DNA of 45,904 bases. It comes from Liquorilactobacillus mali KCTC 3596 = DSM 20444 (GTDB lineage: Bacteria; Bacillota; Bacilli; Lactobacillales; Lactobacillaceae). The DNA is taken from the NCBI RefSeq assembly GCF_000260415.1, contig NZ_BACP01000011.1, forward strand, positions 1 to 45,904. Direction: 5' to 3'. A program made the translations under genes and the position numbers. The notes below the pieces were generated by a model. It had not been told where the DNA came from. It saw only the letters and a list, made by a program, of their open reading frames with translations, and made no database searches. Positions 16,107-26,044 of this stretch are shown here, piece by piece (the first letter of the stretch is position 1; every line of letters starts with the position of its first letter).

Positions 16107-17516
16107 ATGAGTAGTATTTTTAGAAAGAAGAGTGTAGCAGAGCTCACAAGTGGTGCAACCCCACTTAGACGTACACTGCGCACTATGGATTTAACTTTTC
16201 TAGGAATTGGTGCCATTATTGGTACTGGGATTTTTGTTTTAACAGGTAAGGGTGCTTTAACAGCAGGGCCTGCATTATCTCTATCATTCTTAATTGCTGC
16301 TATCTGTTGTGGATTTGCCGGTTTATGTTACGCAGAATTCGCGTCAATCGCTCCTGTTGCTGGATCAGCCTATACATATTCCTATGTGGCGTTTGGCGAG
16401 ATTGTTGCCTTTATTATTGGTTGGGATTTGATTTTGGAATATGCATTAGGTGCCGCAACGGTTTCAGTTGGATGGTCTGGTTATTTCGTTAACCTCATAG
16501 ATAACATGGGAATTCATTTGCCAACTGTTCTTACCGCAGCAGCTGGAACAACACCTGGTGTCAATACGATATTCAATTTACCAGCATTCTTGATCGTTAT
16601 CGTAATTACATGGGTTATCTCAATTGGGATCAATTCAACAAAACGTGTTAATGATACAATGGTTATCTTGAAGCTTGCAGTTATCGTATTGTTCATTGTA
16701 TGTACAGTTTGGTTTATCAAACCTCATAACTGGGTTCCATTCTCACCATATGGTTGGTTCTCAACACATGCTGGTGCTAAAGCAGGAATTATTCCAGCAG
16801 CTTCAATCGTGTTCTTTGCATTTATTGGTTTTGACTCTGTTGCTTCAAGTGCTGAAGAAACAATTAATCCAAGTAAGACTTTACCACGTGGTATTCTGAT
16901 ATCACTTTTGATTTCTACAGTACTCTACATCATTATGACATTGATCATGACAGGTGTTGTTAAGTATACTGTGTTCAACAAGTTCCTTAATGCTCCCATC
17001 TTGGCTGTTCTTGCTTCGACAGGCCAGACATGGTTGTCAGTAATCGTAAGTATTGGTGCTATCTTGGGTATGACAACTGTTATCTTGGTTCAGCTTTATG
17101 GTCAGTCAAGAATTACTTATTCAATGTCACGCGATGGACTGTTTCCTAAGTTCTTCGGTGAAGTTAATGAGAAGTACAAAACACCATTTAAGGGAACTTG
17201 GTTCTTTGGTATTATCACAGCTCTCGCAGGTGGCTTTATCAACTTGAACATTTTAGCAGAACTTGTAAATATCGGTACTTTGACAGCATTTATCTTGGTT
17301 TCTGCAGGTGTTCTCTGGATGCGTAAAAGTCAGCCAGATCTTCACCGTGGTTTCCGTGCACCAGGCGTTCCTGTAACACCAATTATTGCTATTATTTTCT
17401 GTTTAGTTTTAGTTGCCGGACTTAACTGGGAGACTTGGTTAAGGTTTGTTGTATGGTTTGCAATTGGTATGGTTCTATACTTCACATATGGTCGCAAACA
17501 TTCATTGATGAATTAA
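16107..17516 (+). CDS. APC-superfamily amino acid permease (cationic amino acid transporter type)
   Basis: This 469-residue permease has twelve predicted helices. The N-terminal [14 protein letters not shown] is the unwound-helix-1 substrate motif of the APC family; [38 protein letters not shown] and [14 protein letters not shown] are typical of the CAT/YfnA group. It imports an amino acid by proton symport; the exact substrate is uncertain. ATG 16107 with AAAGGTGATG upstream is preferred over ATG 16062, which lies within the promoter. It is monocistronic, with a promoter at 16046 and a terminator at 17580. Confidence 0.9.
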   Translation: MSSIFRKKSVAELTSGATPLRRTLRTMDLTFLGIGAIIGTGIFVLTGKGALTAGPALSLSFLIAAICCGFAGLCYAEFASIAPVAGSAYTYSYVAFGEIVAFIIGWDLILEYALGAATVSVGWSGYFVNLIDNMGIHLPTVLTAAAGTTPGVNTIFNLPAFLIVIVITWVISIGINSTKRVNDTMVILKLAVIVLFIVCTVWFIKPHNWVPFSPYGWFSTHAGAKAGIIPAASIVFFAFIGFDSVASSAEETINPSKTLPRGILISLLISTVLYIIMTLIMTGVVKYTVFNKFLNAPILAVLASTGQTWLSVIVSIGAILGMTTVILVQLYGQSRITYSMSRDGLFPKFFGEVNEKYKTPFKGTWFFGIITALAGGFINLNILAELVNIGTLTAFILVSAGVLWMRKSQPDLHRGFRAPGVPVTPIIAIIFCLVLVAGLNWETWLRFVVWFAIGMVLYFTYGRKHSLMN

Positions 17517-17579
17517 TATAAATTTAAGATAAACAAAAATTACAGCATGTTAGCATGTGCTTTGTATTTTTTCAAAGAT

Positions 17580-17619
17580 GGACTAGGTCGAAAGTTATCT
17601 CTTGACTTGGTCCTTTTTT
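17580..17619 (+). terminator. Terminator downstream of the amino acid permease
   Basis: The stem GGACTAGGTC (17580-17589) / GACTTGGTCC (17604-17613) has two G-U pairs and is followed by six T. It lies 63 bases after the stop; codB follows from 17832. Confidence 0.82.
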
Positions 17620-17831
17620 GTTGCGTAATAATGGTATTCATAATGCAAAAGACTTAATATTTAAACCTTGGCAACTTAGGTCATACATTCTGTTGTTTAA
17701 CATTCGTAAGTATTAAACACAAATTTTATTGTAAAGAGAGGTTAAATGAGTATCTATGCAAAACTTCTTCTCTAATTAATGAGATTATAATATACTTTAA
17801 TATTAGATTGAGGAAGAGGAGAGGGATTGAA

Positions 17832-19193
17832 GTGAATAATGACAAAGAAAAGAGCTTAAGTATCTCCATTGAGGAGCGACGCACGTCAGCTTGGGATATG
17901 TTTGCAACATGGGTTGGTGCAAATGCTAACAATGGTACGTGGTATATCGGGGGAGTTCTTGCTGCGTGCGGTTTTGTTGCCGCAATGAATGTTTTGGTAT
18001 TTTCGTCGGCTTTATCATATATATTTTTGTCTTTGATTGGCTTTATTGGTTATAAGACTGGTGTGTCAACGATGGGAATCAGTCGGGCATCGTTTGGAAT
18101 ACGCGGTAGTTTCTTGCCATCGTTAATTAATTTTACGCAATTTATTGGATGGACCGCAGTCAATACCTTTATCGCTGCGACATCGGTTAGCTATCTTTTA
18201 CATGACTTAGTGGGGTTGCCTTTATTTGGAAATCCAGGCGGTAATACTGGAATGTTCTTAGGAATTGCGGTAATGAGTATTTTGCATATTATTAGTATTG
18301 CAAGTGGTTCGCGTTCTGTCCAATTGATTGAACGTATCGGAATAATACTTGTATTTATTTTTGTCTTTTGGGAGTCAATCATTGTATTCAAGACAGTATC
18401 ACTTGATCAGATCGCTGCGTGGCATGTTCCTAGTAAGTTCAAAATGAATATTGGGGCGGCAATTGATACGGTTGCGGCGTTTAACCTCGCTTGGGTGACT
18501 GCTGGTGCTGATTTTACCCGCTTTACCAAGAAAAAGAGTAGTGCAACTGTGATGCCATTTGTTGGTGCATTGATTGGGGTACTTTGGTTTGCATTTATTG
18601 GTTTAGTTGCGACAATCAGTATTGCGGTTTCGTCTGGTGCATATGATCCGAACAATTCCGATCCAAGTGCTATTGCAAGCAAGTTGGGCCTTGGAATAAT
18701 TGCCTTGCTTGTCATTATATTAACCAGTATGACTGCGAACGCCGTTAATCTGATGGCTGCAGGTTCGGCTCTTTCAAATGTTTTTCCAAGGTTGAGTTTG
18801 AAGGTTTCCTTATGGATTGTGGCTGTACTGGCTACTATTGTGACCTTTATTCCAATGATTATGGGTAGCTTCTTGGATGCCTTTACTGTTTTCCTTGATT
18901 ATATTGGAATGGTTCTTGGACCAATCATCAGCATTGTTATAGTAGACTTTTATATTTTGAAGAAAAAAGAGTACAAGGTAAACGAATTAACGAAACAAAA
19001 TGGATTATACTGGTATCGTGGCGGGATTAACTGGACTGCGATTATCACATGGGTAATTGGAGCAGTCTTTTTCTTTGTTTGGCAAAAAGTTGATTTCTTA
19101 AACTTGACAGTAGGTGCTACGTTTATCGACATGCTGCTTAGTGCGGTATTATACTTTGCTTTGATGAAGTTTTCTAAGAAAGGGAGAGATTAG
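17832..19193 (+). CDS. codB: Cytosine permease (NCS1 family)
   Basis: This imports cytosine (or a related nucleobase). The 453-residue protein has twelve helices and the NCS1 signature SAWDMFATWVGANANNGTW near the N-terminus. Further typical segments are SRASFGIRGSF, FAWNLAWV-like FNLAWVTAGADFTRF, and LDYIGMVLGPIISIVIVDFY. Start GTG 17832 is chosen because AGGAAGAGGAGAGGG (17811-17825) lies just upstream; an in-frame TTG at 17808 would make that purine run coding. The cytosine deaminase gene begins directly after its stop, so the two form a codBA unit for pyrimidine salvage. A possible -10 (TATAAT, 17786-17791) has no clear -35. Confidence 0.9.
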   Translation: MNNDKEKSLSISIEERRTSAWDMFATWVGANANNGTWYIGGVLAACGFVAAMNVLVFSSALSYIFLSLIGFIGYKTGVSTMGISRASFGIRGSFLPSLINFTQFIGWTAVNTFIAATSVSYLLHDLVGLPLFGNPGGNTGMFLGIAVMSILHIISIASGSRSVQLIERIGIILVFIFVFWESIIVFKTVSLDQIAAWHVPSKFKMNIGAAIDTVAAFNLAWVTAGADFTRFTKKKSSATVMPFVGALIGVLWFAFIGLVATISIAVSSGAYDPNNSDPSAIASKLGLGIIALLVIILTSMTANAVNLMAAGSALSNVFPRLSLKVSLWIVAVLATIVTFIPMIMGSFLDAFTVFLDYIGMVLGPIISIVIVDFYILKKKEYKVNELTKQNGLYWYRGGINWTAIITWVIGAVFFFVWQKVDFLNLTVGATFIDMLLSAVLYFALMKFSKKGRD

Positions 19194-20432
19194 ATGCTAA
19201 TCAGCAATGTTCATATTGAGAATGAACAAGATTTGAAAAGTATACGGATTGAGGATGGCAAGTTTGCTGCGATTGCTGCGGACTTGCAGCCCCAAGCCGG
19301 TGAAGAAGTAATTGATGGGGGAGGTCATCTACTATTACCGCCTTTTATTGATTCACACATTCACTTGGATGCAACTTTGACCGCAGGACAACCAGAATGG
19401 AATCAGACAGGAACACTCTTTGACGGAATTAGAATCTGGTCTGAACGTAAGAAGAGTTTGAGCATTCAGGATGTTAAAGAACGTGCCCGTAAAACAATTT
19501 ATCGGCAAATTAAATTCGGAATACAGTTCGTTCGGAGTCATGTAGATACTACAGACCCTAATCTAATTGCCCTTCAGGCACTTCTGGAACTCAAAGAAGA
19601 GTTAAAAGATGTCGTTGACTTACAGTTAGTTGCTTTCCCGCAAGAAGGTATCCTGTCATTTCCTAATGGTAAGGAACTATTAGAGCAGGCTCTTAAAGAG
19701 GGGGCAGATGTTGTCGGCGGTATTCCTCATTATGAGTTTAATCACTTTTATGGTGCCGATTCACTTAAGTATCTGGTTGGACTGGCAGAGAAGTATGACA
19801 CGCTGATTGATGTTCATTGTGACGAGATTGATGATCCAGCTACCCGTAATCTTGAGGTTCTTGCAACCTTGGCTTATGAAACGGGCTTGAAAAATCGTGT
19901 AACCGCAAGTCATACAACTGCCATGGGCTCATATAATGATGCATACACTTATAAGTTATTTAGATTATTAAAGATGGCAGAGATGAATTTTGTCTCTAAT
20001 CCACTGGTCAACATGCACTTGGGAGGTCGTTTTGATACATATCCCAAGCGGCGTGGATTGACACGTGTTAAGGAACTATCAAAGGCGGGAATCAATGTAT
20101 CTTTTGGTGAAGATGATGTGCAAGATCCATGGAGTCCTCTAGGTGATGGGAATATGCTGGACCCTGTCCATATGGGAGTCTATGCTGCACAATTAATGGG
20201 ATATGAACAACTCCAATCTTCATATAAATATGTGACTTATAATGCGGCTAAGACTCTGCATATTAGTGAAAAATATGGGATCAAAGTTGGGTTGCCAGCA
20301 AACTGTATCTTATTAAATGGAGCGGACTTTTATAGTGTGTTGAATAGGCACGCGGAAGTTCTTTACAATATTAGGGGCGGCAAAGTTCTAGCTAAGACTA
20401 TTCCAGCACATTCTGAGTTATTTATAAAGTAA
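19194..20432 (+). CDS. codA: Cytosine deaminase
   Basis: It converts cytosine to uracil and ammonia, feeding uracil phosphoribosyltransferase. The 412-residue amidohydrolase carries the metal-binding DSHIHLD motif, RSHVDTTD, DVHCDEIDD with its His and Glu, the SHTTAMG His, and the FGEDDVQDPW Asp, all in the order of CodA. ATG follows the codB stop immediately, with AAAGGGAG upstream inside codB. The length agrees with the family (about 410-430). The call is firm, and the pairing with an NCS1 permease supports cytosine as substrate over other amidohydrolase substrates. Confidence 0.93.
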   Translation: MLISNVHIENEQDLKSIRIEDGKFAAIAADLQPQAGEEVIDGGGHLLLPPFIDSHIHLDATLTAGQPEWNQTGTLFDGIRIWSERKKSLSIQDVKERARKTIYRQIKFGIQFVRSHVDTTDPNLIALQALLELKEELKDVVDLQLVAFPQEGILSFPNGKELLEQALKEGADVVGGIPHYEFNHFYGADSLKYLVGLAEKYDTLIDVHCDEIDDPATRNLEVLATLAYETGLKNRVTASHTTAMGSYNDAYTYKLFRLLKMAEMNFVSNPLVNMHLGGRFDTYPKRRGLTRVKELSKAGINVSFGEDDVQDPWSPLGDGNMLDPVHMGVYAAQLMGYEQLQSSYKYVTYNAAKTLHISEKYGIKVGLPANCILLNGADFYSVLNRHAEVLYNIRGGKVLAKTIPAHSELFIK

Positions 20433-20541
20433 TAGATAATTTTAATTATCTCTTTGCCAAAATTAGTCAGTTAAAGTTGCCAAATTGTAAGTAAAGTTGC
20501 AATATAAGGGTATAGTTACTGAAAAGGAAGTGCAGATAGTT

Positions 20542-21576
20542 ATGGTTGAGATGATGAATGCTGTTGGATACACAGAACATTTACCTATATCTGAGGAGAA
20601 TAGCTTGTTTGACTTTAAGACAATTAAGCCAATTCCAAAAGGGCGTGACTTGCTAGTCAAGATAGAGGCAGTTGCAGTCAATCCAGTTGACATTAGTACT
20701 CGTAAGAATAAGAAAGAACAGCTAGATAAGGATCATCCAAGGATTCTTGGCTGGGATGCTTTGGGTGAAGTTGTTGGCCGTGGTGATGAGGCTCGCTTGT
20801 TTGAAAAAGGTGAACGTGTCTTTTATGCAGGTGCAATTGACCGTCCAGGTTCAAATGCTGATTATCAATTAATTGACGAGCGTCTTGTAGCACTCGCCCC
20901 AAAGAAGTTAACACAACAACAAAGTGTAGCAATGCCGCTAACTTCCTTAACAGCATGGGAGGCGTTGTTTGAAAAACTCCAGATATCAAGAACTAAAAGG
21001 ATTGAGAATGCAAAGAAAACAATCCTGATTATCAACGGTGCCGGCGGTGTTGGATCGATTGCAACACAGCTTGCAGCTTGGGCAGGTCTTAAAGTTATTG
21101 CAACGGCTTCAAGAGAAGAGTCAATTCGCTGGACCCTGGCTCATGGTGCGATCGATACAATTAATCATAGAATTGATATGCCAACACAACTAAAAGAAAA
21201 AGGAATCGATGGAGTAGATTATATTCTACAGCTCAGTGATATCGATGGGCATTGGGCCGAGATGGCGAAGATGATTAAACCTAATGGTCGAATTACTTCA
21301 ATCACAGGCAATCAAGAACCGCTTGATCTTGGTTTGTTAAAGCCTAAAAGTGTTACTTTTTCATGGGAATGGATGTACACCAAATCTTTCTACCAGTTGC
21401 CAGAAATGATTTCACAACACGAGATTCTTGAGAAAATTTCAACAATGCTGAATGATGGTGTCCTTAAGTCGACCGTGACGGAAGTATTACATGCTGTTAA
21501 TGCTGAGACATTGCGTAAAGCACATGAAATGATTGAAACTAATCGAACAATTGGTAAGATTGTTATCTGCAATTAA
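20542..21576 (+). CDS. Zinc-type alcohol dehydrogenase-like / quinone reductase (MDR superfamily)
   Basis: This 344-residue NAD(P)H-dependent oxidoreductase has an N-terminal GroES-like domain (VAVNPVDISTRK, LGWDALGEVVGRGDEA) and a Rossmann domain with INGAGGVGSIATQLA. It matches the TIGR02817-type family, which resembles quinone oxidoreductases and lacks the zinc ligands of true alcohol dehydrogenases. The physiological substrate is not known. ATG 20542 is chosen with AAGGAAG 11 bases upstream; ATG 20497 has no ribosome binding site. It is followed after 42 bases by a 2-hydroxyacid dehydrogenase in the same direction. Confidence 0.85.
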   Translation: MVEMMNAVGYTEHLPISEENSLFDFKTIKPIPKGRDLLVKIEAVAVNPVDISTRKNKKEQLDKDHPRILGWDALGEVVGRGDEARLFEKGERVFYAGAIDRPGSNADYQLIDERLVALAPKKLTQQQSVAMPLTSLTAWEALFEKLQISRTKRIENAKKTILIINGAGGVGSIATQLAAWAGLKVIATASREESIRWTLAHGAIDTINHRIDMPTQLKEKGIDGVDYILQLSDIDGHWAEMAKMIKPNGRITSITGNQEPLDLGLLKPKSVTFSWEWMYTKSFYQLPEMISQHEILEKISTMLNDGVLKSTVTEVLHAVNAETLRKAHEMIETNRTIGKIVICN

Positions 21577-21618
21577 TAAAATTGCGTAGTACAAAAGCAT
21601 GCTTTGGAGGGATTCTTA

Positions 21619-22554
21619 ATGAAAAAAGCACTTATACTTGTGAGCATAAAAGACACTCAGTTGGAATATTTACGTGCTAAATACCCAACCGTTGAATTTA
21701 CAACAGATGCCAGTGATTACTTGGATGCAGAGATTATACTTGGCTGGAAAATCTCTCAGGCAGATGAACTACTAAAAAGCAGGAAGCTCAAATGGGTCCA
21801 ATCCAAGTCGGCCGGTGTCGACTATTTTCCACTGGAGGAATTTGCAAAGCGTAATATTAAGCTAACAACGGCTTCTGGTCTGCATTCACGCTATATTGCT
21901 GAAACTGTTGCTGCATATTTACTGATCGAGAATCGTGGATTAAGACCTATTATAAAGAATCCAGGTGCTTGGGATGAACCGGAAGTATATGAAACTTCCG
22001 AGCAAACAGCATTGATTTTTGGAACAGGTAACATCGGCAAGGAGATTGCACGATATTGTCACTTCTTTGAGATGAAAACTATTGGTGTTAATCGCCATGG
22101 AGCTGATGCTGGATTGGCAGATGATTTTGACAGGGTCATTACAATGGATGATTTTGAATCGGCCAAGGAGAAATATAATGCTGACTATGTCATAAATATT
22201 CTTCCAGGAACCAAGTACACTAATGGATTCTTTAATAAAAACAAGCTGGAGAAGATCAAACCTGGTTACTCGTTTATTAATGTTGGTCGCGGTACATCAG
22301 TAGTTACCTCGGATTTGACACAGCTTCTGTCCGATGACTATGTTAAGAGTGCATATCTGGATGTTTTTGAAGAAGAACCTCTAAAGAAAGATTCACCATT
22401 GTGGCATTCACCTAAAATCGTAGCAACTCCGCATATTTCAGGCCTGATGGCACACTTTAAGGATACATTTGTTCCTTTGTTTGATGATAATCTTGAGAAG
22501 TATCTCGCAGACAAGCCATTACACAATTTAGTTGATTTAGATGCGGGGTATTAG
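21619..22554 (+). CDS. D-isomer-specific 2-hydroxyacid dehydrogenase family protein
   Basis: This 311-residue NAD(P)-dependent reductase belongs to the D-2-hydroxyacid dehydrogenase family. The coenzyme motif GTGNIGKE lies near residue 140, followed by the catalytic Arg in NVGRGTS, the Glu in FEEEPL, and the His in ATPHISG. The N-terminal catalytic domain is short and diverged, as in the phosphoglycerate-dehydrogenase-like group common in lactobacilli. It probably reduces a 2-oxoacid, but the substrate is not determined. GGAGGG lies 7 bases before ATG 21619. A Met T-box follows but drives the next operon. Confidence 0.85.
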   Translation: MKKALILVSIKDTQLEYLRAKYPTVEFTTDASDYLDAEIILGWKISQADELLKSRKLKWVQSKSAGVDYFPLEEFAKRNIKLTTASGLHSRYIAETVAAYLLIENRGLRPIIKNPGAWDEPEVYETSEQTALIFGTGNIGKEIARYCHFFEMKTIGVNRHGADAGLADDFDRVITMDDFESAKEKYNADYVINILPGTKYTNGFFNKNKLEKIKPGYSFINVGRGTSVVTSDLTQLLSDDYVKSAYLDVFEEEPLKKDSPLWHSPKIVATPHISGLMAHFKDTFVPLFDDNLEKYLADKPLHNLVDLDAGY

Positions 22555-22564
22555 AGTGACTGTA

Positions 22565-22593
22565 TTGATTTTGTTGGCTATTTATTGTAGAAT
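22565..22593 (+). promoter_or_regulatory. Promoter of the Met T-box / ECF operon
   Basis: TTGATT (22565-22570), a 17-base spacer and TAGAAT (22588-22593) predict transcription starting near 22600, just before stem I of the T-box leader. Confidence 0.7.
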
Positions 22594-22616
22594 TACAACA
22601 TTGAATTCTTAATATT

Positions 22617-22857
22617 GACTGTGAGAGAATAAGTAATCTTCGGATTTTCACAAGAGAGTCGCGCTAGCTGTAAAGCGATGTCAATCTGGAGACGAATAAT
22701 GGTTCTTTAGAAGTCTGAGATGGTGAGTTGAATTAGTAAATAAGCCATTATCCGAGTGATACTCGTTATTAATCTTAGATAATTTAAGGGACCAGTATGG
22801 TCTGAAGATTGGTGGTACCGCGCTTGTGCGCCCTTTCAGCTGAAGGGCGCTTTTTTA
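22617..22857 (+). promoter_or_regulatory. T-box leader with methionine specifier
   Basis: The T-box sequence GGTGGTACCGCGC is at 22811-22823, and an intrinsic terminator follows. Stem I can be folded: the lower helix AGAGAA (22624-22629) / TTCTTT, the specifier internal loop with AGTA on the 5' side and GAATAATGG on the 3' side, then the helix TCTTCGGATT / AATCTGGAGA. The codon next to the lower helix, followed by a purine as usual, is ATG (22699-22701), so the leader should sense uncharged tRNA-Met. The acceptor-binding TGGT pairs with an A discriminator base, as expected for tRNA-Met. When charged tRNA is scarce, the antiterminator forms and the ECF operon is read. Confidence 0.88.
22828..22856 (+). 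terminator. T-box-controlled intrinsic terminator
   Basis: The stem GCGCCCTT (22828-22835) / AAGGGCGC (22843-22850) is followed by six T. It is mutually exclusive with the antiterminator that contains the T-box sequence. Confidence 0.92.
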
Positions 22858-22914
22858 ATCCAGTTAATTTGAGAAGAATAAATAATTTATTATTAATAAG
22901 GGGATGTGTTACTG

Positions 22915-23472
22915 ATGTCAAATAAGAATAGATCTGTTCAAACCGTTGTAGCTACGGGAATTGGCGCCGCAATTATTTTTGTCTTAATGAAGTTTATCGC
23001 TATTCCAACTGGTATCTCAAATACTCAGGTAAATGTGGCTGAAGGATTTTTGCCGTTATTAGCTGCAATTTATGGACCAGTTGCGGCGGGGCTGGCAATG
23101 TTTATCGGACATGCTTTAAATGACTTTGTTACCTATGGTTCTCCTTGGTGGACATGGGTCATCGTTGACGGTTTGGTCGGAGTTGCTTTTGGTTTGTTCA
23201 AACGTCAACTAGATATCCAAAGTGGTAAAATTTCAGTTAGTAAATTAGTTCTTTTCAACGTCTATCAAGTTGTTGTTAACTTTGTTGGCTGGGTTCTTCT
23301 TGCTCCAACAGGTGATATTTTGATTTATCATGAACCAGCAGGCAAAGTATACGTTCAAGGACTTGCAGCTTGGTTATTGAATAGTATCTCTGTAGCAGTT
23401 ATTGGTACAGTTCTCTTGGTATTATATGCAAAAACAAGAACAAAACGTGGCAGTTTGAAGAAGGAAAAGTAA
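22915..23472 (+). CDS. ECF transporter substrate-binding S component (UPF0397/MtsT-like), probably for methionine
   Basis: This 185-residue membrane protein has about five or six helices. GIPTGI-like AIPTGISNTQVNVAEGFLPLLAAIYGP and the YGSPWWTWVIVDGL segment are typical of UPF0397/COG4720 S components. It captures a small molecule for import together with the ATPase and T proteins encoded next. The Met T-box in front makes methionine or a direct precursor the best substrate candidate, in line with the mtsT-type assignment in comparative genomics (from memory). ATG 22915 follows AAGGGGAT with 9 bases of spacing; GTG 22906 is an alternative. The next gene begins 2 bases after its stop. Confidence 0.85.
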   Translation: MSNKNRSVQTVVATGIGAAIIFVLMKFIAIPTGISNTQVNVAEGFLPLLAAIYGPVAAGLAMFIGHALNDFVTYGSPWWTWVIVDGLVGVAFGLFKRQLDIQSGKISVSKLVLFNVYQVVVNFVGWVLLAPTGDILIYHEPAGKVYVQGLAAWLLNSISVAVIGTVLLVLYAKTRTKRGSLKKEK

Positions 23473-23473
23473 A

Positions 23474-25177
23474 ATGGTAGAACCACTGATCAGTTTCAAA
23501 GATTTCTCATTTAAATATGATTCACAAGCTGAAGATACATTGAAACATATCAATCTTGATATTTATCCCGGTGAAAAGGTCTTGATAGCCGGTGCATCAG
23601 GCTCTGGCAAATCCACACTTGGGCGTGTTATCAATGGACTGATTCCTCACGCATATCCAGGTACGATTAGTGGCTCCTGTGTTGTTAATGGAAAGGAGGT
23701 TGCTGATAGTTCATTATTTGATCTATCTTTTGATGTGGGAACTGTATTACAAGATTCCGATAGTCAATTTGTGGGCTTGACAGTTGCGGAAGATATGGCA
23801 TTTTCACTTGAAAATGATCAAGTGTCCCAAGCCGAGATGAAAAGCGCGGTTTCTAAGTGGGCAAAAACATTGCAACTCAATGAGTTGTTGAAGAATTCAC
23901 CACAAGAAATCTCTGGGGGACAGAAACAACGTGTTGCAATGGGAGGTGTCCTGATAGATGAAAGTCAAGTTTTATTATTTGACGAACCGCTTGCTAGTCT
24001 AGATCCAGCAGCTGGGCTTGCCTCAATGAAGCTAATTGATGAACTGGCAACAAAACAGAGCTTGACAGTGGTGCTTATTGAGCATCGAATTGAAGAGGTC
24101 TTGCATGCGAATATTGATAGATTAGTAGTGCTGCGTGATGGTGAAATCGTCGCAAACGATAGTCCGAACAAGATTCTTGAATCGGAAGAGCTTGTTGGAC
24201 TTGGACTAAGAGAACCGTTATACTTGAGCGTTCTTAGACGTGCTGGAATTGCAATAACGGATTGTCGGCAGATTGGTCATGCTGAAACAATCACTAATCC
24301 TGCAATTGCCGAGAGCTTGAAGTCATGGACTAAGGGTGCAAAACTAACATATGCAGATAAAAAAATGACAAGTTTATTGGAACTACGGGATATAAAATTT
24401 GCCTATGGTGCTGGCAAAAATGTAATTGATGGCTTGAATCTGATTGTTCATCAAGGTGAAATAATTAGTCTTGTTGGTCAGAATGGGACTGGTAAGTCGA
24501 CCCTAAGCAATTTGATTACAGGCTTCTTGACGCCGGATAGCGGCAAAATATTATTTGCTGGAGAAGATATGGCTGATCTGTCAGTCAAAGAACGTTCTGA
24601 AAAAATCGGGTATATTTTGCAGGATCCTAATCAGATGATTTCTAAAACGACTGTTTTTGAAGAAGTTTCTTCTGGATTGGTGTTGCGAGAAATTTCAAAC
24701 GAAGAGATTCAAACGCAGGTCAACGAAGTTTTGAAAATTTGCGGTTTATATGAAATGCGTCATTGGCCAATCTCGGCACTCAGCTTTGGCCAGAAGAAAC
24801 GCGTTACGATTGCAGCAATTCTTGTGCTTGATCCAAAGATGCTGATCCTCGATGAACCAACTGCAGGGCAAGATTTCAGGCATTACACTGAAATAATGAG
24901 CTTTTTGGAAAAAGTATGTGCTGAAAAAGATCTGACAGTCATCCTGATTACCCATGATATGCACTTAATGCTTGAATATACTACGAGAACGATTGTCTTG
25001 GATGCTGGACATGTAATCATGGATGATACTCCAGCAAAGGTATTGACTAGTGATAACATATTGCAGCGAGCATCTCTTGCAAAGACAAGCCTATATACGC
25101 TGGCTAGCCGCTTTGGATTACCGTCGGCGGATGATTTTGTTGCAAAGTTCATTGAGTCGGAAAGGCGGATGAGATAA
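23474..25177 (+). CDS. ECF transporter duplicated ATP-binding protein
   Basis: This 567-residue protein has two fused ABC ATPase domains that power the ECF importer. The first has Walker A GASGSGKST, signature ISGGQKQRV and Walker B LLFDEPLASLDP. The second has Walker A GQNGTGKST, a signature degenerated to LSFGQKKRV (SFGQ instead of SGGQ), and Walker B LILDEPTAGQD. Such fused proteins (YkoD/MtsU type) serve dedicated group-I ECF systems, unlike the shared EcfA1/EcfA2 pair. The stop overlaps the T-component ATG by one base (TAATG). The three genes form one operon under the Met T-box. Confidence 0.93.
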   Translation: MVEPLISFKDFSFKYDSQAEDTLKHINLDIYPGEKVLIAGASGSGKSTLGRVINGLIPHAYPGTISGSCVVNGKEVADSSLFDLSFDVGTVLQDSDSQFVGLTVAEDMAFSLENDQVSQAEMKSAVSKWAKTLQLNELLKNSPQEISGGQKQRVAMGGVLIDESQVLLFDEPLASLDPAAGLASMKLIDELATKQSLTVVLIEHRIEEVLHANIDRLVVLRDGEIVANDSPNKILESEELVGLGLREPLYLSVLRRAGIAITDCRQIGHAETITNPAIAESLKSWTKGAKLTYADKKMTSLLELRDIKFAYGAGKNVIDGLNLIVHQGEIISLVGQNGTGKSTLSNLITGFLTPDSGKILFAGEDMADLSVKERSEKIGYILQDPNQMISKTTVFEEVSSGLVLREISNEEIQTQVNEVLKICGLYEMRHWPISALSFGQKKRVTIAAILVLDPKMLILDEPTAGQDFRHYTEIMSFLEKVCAEKDLTVILITHDMHLMLEYTTRTIVLDAGHVIMDDTPAKVLTSDNILQRASLAKTSLYTLASRFGLPSADDFVAKFIESERRMR

Positions 25178-26013
25178 TGTCTAAAAACCTTTTTGTCGGC
25201 TATAACGAACGTGATACATTCATGCATCGTTTGAGTGGCAGCACCAAGTTAATTGGCTTTGTCAGCTTGTCCATCATTGGGATGGTAACTTTCGATACAC
25301 GTTTTCTATTAGGTATTTTTTTGTTTTCAATAATTTTATTTTGGAAATCACAGATTAAGCTTAGCGAGATTTCCTTTATTTTGAAAGTAATCATAGCTTT
25401 TGCTGCTTTCAATATTTTCTTGGTATATGTTTTCTCACCAGGATATGGGATTTCTATTTATGGAAGTCATCACATGATACTTGGAAACCCAAATCAATTT
25501 TTTAATCTATCTTGGGAAGAATTACTCTATCTTTTCAATGTATTATTAAAATATACGTTTGCTGTTCCATTGGCTCTAATTTTCTTATTGACCACTGAAC
25601 CGAGTGAATTCGCAGCTAGTCTTAATAAGATTGGGGTCTCTTATCGAATCAGTTACTCAGTGGAGATTACATTAAGGTACATTCCAGATGTTCAACGTGA
25701 TTACCGAACTATTAGTTTGGCCCAACAGGCACGTGGTTATGAGATTTCTAAGAAGGCCAATCTGATAACAAGAGCAAAGGGAGCGGTTCAGATTATTTTG
25801 CCGCTGATTTTTACAAGTTTGGACCGAATCGAGACTGTCAGTCAGGCAATGTCGCTAAGACGTTTCGGGCGGCATAATAAACGTACATGGTACATGGCCC
25901 GGCGCTTTGAAATGGCGGACTACTTGGCATTTTTTGTAATTTTTCTGATTGTAATCGTTGGAGTCCTGCTGTTTAAGGTCAATAATGGGCGCTTTTGGAA
26001 TCCATTTAATTAA
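25177..26013 (+). CDS. ECF transporter transmembrane T component (EcfT/CbiQ family)
   Basis: This 278-residue membrane protein couples the ATPases to the S component. It has about five helices and two cytoplasmic coupling motifs of the Ala-Arg-Gly type: AQQARGYEI, and further on QAMSLRRFG, a variant of the second motif. The start overlaps the ATPase stop. It completes a dedicated S-A/A-T set. A bidirectional terminator follows the gene. Confidence 0.9.
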   Translation: MSKNLFVGYNERDTFMHRLSGSTKLIGFVSLSIIGMVTFDTRFLLGIFLFSIILFWKSQIKLSEISFILKVIIAFAAFNIFLVYVFSPGYGISIYGSHHMILGNPNQFFNLSWEELLYLFNVLLKYTFAVPLALIFLLTTEPSEFAASLNKIGVSYRISYSVEITLRYIPDVQRDYRTISLAQQARGYEISKKANLITRAKGAVQIILPLIFTSLDRIETVSQAMSLRRFGRHNKRTWYMARRFEMADYLAFFVIFLIVIVGVLLFKVNNGRFWNPFN

Positions 26014-26044
26014 TTTTTCGTCAGCTATAATATATGTTAACGAT

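Noticed and set aside
17547-17570. Hairpin around AGCATG/CATGTGCT after the amino acid permease
   Set aside because: Pairing beyond four bases fails and a clear terminator lies just downstream at 17580.
17620-17831. Possible purine or PurR control element before codB
   Set aside because: No purine riboswitch core or paired PurR boxes could be recognised.
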